This document shows, in pieces, positions 62,582-64,000 of a stretch of 64,000 bases of DNA (position 1 is its first letter; every line of letters starts with the position of its first letter). The stretch covers positions 314,187 to 378,186 of the forward strand of contig JAJEKV010000110.1 in NCBI GenBank assembly GCA_021234155.1, read 5' to 3'. The notes below the pieces were generated by a model. It ran no database searches, was not told the origin of the DNA, and worked only from the letters and a program-made list of their open reading frames with translations. The position numbers and the translations under genes were made by a program. This DNA comes from Isoetes taiwanensis. Taxonomy: Eukaryota > Streptophyta > Lycopodiopsida > Isoetales > Isoetaceae.

Positions 62582-62824
62582 TCACTCATCATCAACACCA
62601 AAGCTCGTGATGCTATTCAGCTCATAGATCTCCTGATCAGGAAGCCAGTAAATGTGCACCACAACACGAATGAGCTTCCCGCAAGCACTAGCAGGTCCAT
62701 CGGCTTTAGATAGGAACCATGGATCAAGATTAACGCCATTTCTAGCGCATTCGCCCAGATCATTGTAGCTCAAGTAACACTTGAAAGAGCGGATGTGCTC
62801 TGGACGAGGCATCGAGGAAGCCAT
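62582..62824 (-). CDS. Small tandem gene B, uncharacterised 80-residue protein
   Basis: An intact frame from ATG 62824 (MASSMPRPEHIRSFKCYLSY) through NGVNLDPWFLSKADGP and DQEIYELNSITSFGVDDE to the stop at 62582. The paralogue at 61975-62216 shares the protein pattern, a leader (TCATTCATCT.CCATGG) and a TATAAAA box (62862-62868 here) 38 bp from the ATG, plus at least 100 bp of upstream sequence. The conserved promoter and frame argue that this is a real gene. It does not resemble any family I know; the charged, Cys-poor tail is conserved. It lies downstream of, and convergent with, module copy 2. Confidence 0.6.
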   Translation of the reverse strand: MASSMPRPEHIRSFKCYLSYNDLGECARNGVNLDPWFLSKADGPASACGKLIRVVVHIYWLPDQEIYELNSITSFGVDDE

Positions 62825-63209
62825 GGAAGATGAATGACCTCTGCCCCCCGAGTCAAGCCGTTTTTATAGTGAAGTAAAATTATTGATGTGAATTATTTTT
62901 ATACAATGTAGGGCCATTATTGAGCTTCTACGAGTGTCATGTACACGTACAAGTATAACACATAATTTGTATGTATATGTGTATGTTAATTACCTCATGT
63001 TTCTTGTGCTGGTGTTACGGTCAAGGCTTTCCACATCCGACTCAAGTAGTTTATTTTCAACAAGGTTGTTTTTAAATAATAAACTGGTCCTGCATTTCCA
63101 AGCAATGTTGATAGGGAATCTATCTCTGCAAGAAGACCCTCTTATGGCCTTGTATGTGAAAGTAACATTTTTGGCCTTGCATTTTTTACTCTTTTATTTC
63201 TGTTATCTC
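62825..63209. promoter_or_regulatory. Upstream region of small gene B
   Basis: From the ATG to about 62990 the sequence matches the upstream region of gene A (62217-62380) with TATAAAA, TGAATTATT, CCATTATTGAGC and GTACACGTACAAGTATAA-type segments. Further right nothing is recognised up to the inverted repeat. Confidence 0.55.
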
Positions 63210-64000
63210 ACTATGCCAACCAACCCTTGCATGTTGCTATAAGCCAATATTATAGTTGTTTATTTCCACCCACGGGGCCATCAGGCCTATTAGATGTTTC
63301 AGTAAAAATACGACATATTATTAATTACACAATATAACATCAACTCATCCAAGTGTGATGTAACGTTGTTTGTTTTTTGCCCCGAAGGGGCAAAAACATT
63401 TTTTAACCTATAACAAAAACCATTACATTACACGCCTTAAAATTAAATTCCCCCTTAAACCCCCTTTTGTTTGGGTGCATATTCACACGGGGGATGACTC
63501 CGGGCAACGAGAGTTGTTGGATAGGCATATTCACCCCTTATTCCTTAATCTACACCGTACACAAAGTTCCTCGTTTGTGGGGTATGGATGTACAGAATTT
63601 GTTATATTGTATAACAAGATTTGCAAAATACTATAAAATTTCAGGCAATATACTATATGGTGTTGATTTTGTGCGTGCAAAACATAATTATAAGGGCTCT
63701 CGCTGCCCTACGTCACCCCCCGTGTGAATATGCACCCAAACAAAAGGGGGTTTAAGGGGGAATTTAATTTTAAGGCGTGTAATGTAATGGTTTTTGTTAT
63801 AGGTTAAAAAATGTTTTTGCCCCTTCGGGACCAAAAACAAACAACGTTACATCACACTTGGATGAGTTGATGTTATATTGTGTAATTAATAATATGTCGT
63901 ATTTTTACTGAAACATCTAATAGGCCTGATGGCCCCGTGGGTGGAAATAAACAACTATAATATTGGCTTATAGCAACATGCAAGGGTTGGTTGGCATAGT
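63210..64000. mobile_element. Long inverted repeat, probable MULE-like or foldback element
   Basis: The left arm begins ACTATGCCAACCAACCC at 63210 and the right arm ends with its complement at 64000. Paired positions sum to 127210 without indels for about 285 bp, with only a few mismatches, and imperfect pairing goes on to about 63513 and 63693. The loop is about 180 bp. Long near-identical terminal inverted repeats suggest a non-autonomous Mutator-like or foldback element. Its outer right end may lie at or beyond the window edge. No transposase is present. Confidence 0.75.

Noticed and set aside
63210-64000. Pure assembly artefact (foldback read)
   Set aside because: Arms differ at a few positions and pairing becomes imperfect near the loop, as expected for an old inverted repeat; long reads are still needed to exclude it.

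Overview
This window reads as nuclear DNA of a land plant. The evidence is GT-AG introns, a decayed STRUBBELIG-type leucine-rich-repeat receptor kinase fragment, LINE ORF1 fragments with a DUF4283-like domain, a Helitron with standard termini, a hAT-type MITE, a tRNA-derived SINE and many AT-rich microsatellites. A non-seed plant (fern, lycophyte or bryophyte) is my guess from the unusual gene families. No tRNA, rRNA, CRISPR, operon or bacterial-style gene was seen. Almost every coding stretch carries frameshifts or stops.

The main discovery is a recurring, apparently undescribed module present as three diverged copies. Each copy is a head-to-head gene pair. One arm encodes a DUF7869-like protein with conserved HDKMD, LDNC.GQN and GHTH.D.D blocks, possibly an RNase H-fold transposase. 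The other arm encodes a long protein that looks like a ParB-type domain (a GNHSICAAQ box) followed by a degenerate amino-DNA-methyltransferase-like region and a coiled coil. Copy 1 occupies 1-7190 (DUF7869 arm on the minus strand, ParB/methyltransferase arm on the plus strand). Copy 3 occupies about 31600-43200 in the same orientation. Copy 2 occupies about 52735-61836 inverted. An FCP1/HAD-phosphatase-like gene accompanies copies 1 (8906-9937) and 3 (42696-43185).

The introns, leaders and spacers of these modules carry short GC-rich palindromes in clusters. Copies 1 and 2 use a 14-16 bp GATCGCG..CGCGATC family, with about nine sites in intron 1 of copy 2. Copy 3 uses a different 12-14 bp CACGCC..GGCGTG family. 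This association of a ParB-like protein with iterated palindromes is what I would follow first; function is inference.

Layout: 1-10480 module copy 1, its HAD gene and minus-strand debris; 10494-12031 LINE ORF1 remnant; 12032-26980 mostly non-coding, T-rich repeat sequence holding two copies of a retroposon 5' end, a duplicated SINE, a hAT MITE and tandem repeats; 26987-27440 receptor-kinase fragment; 27441-30995 nothing clear; 31602-43185 module copy 3 with a duplicated TATA promoter, an acidic-protein gene and an intact 142-residue ORF; 44979-46235 unrecognised broken gene; 47548-52438 LINE ORF1 split by a 3155 bp Helitron (48129-51283); 52735-61836 module copy 2; 61975-62824 two tandem paralogous small genes; 63210-64000 a large inverted repeat reaching the window edge.
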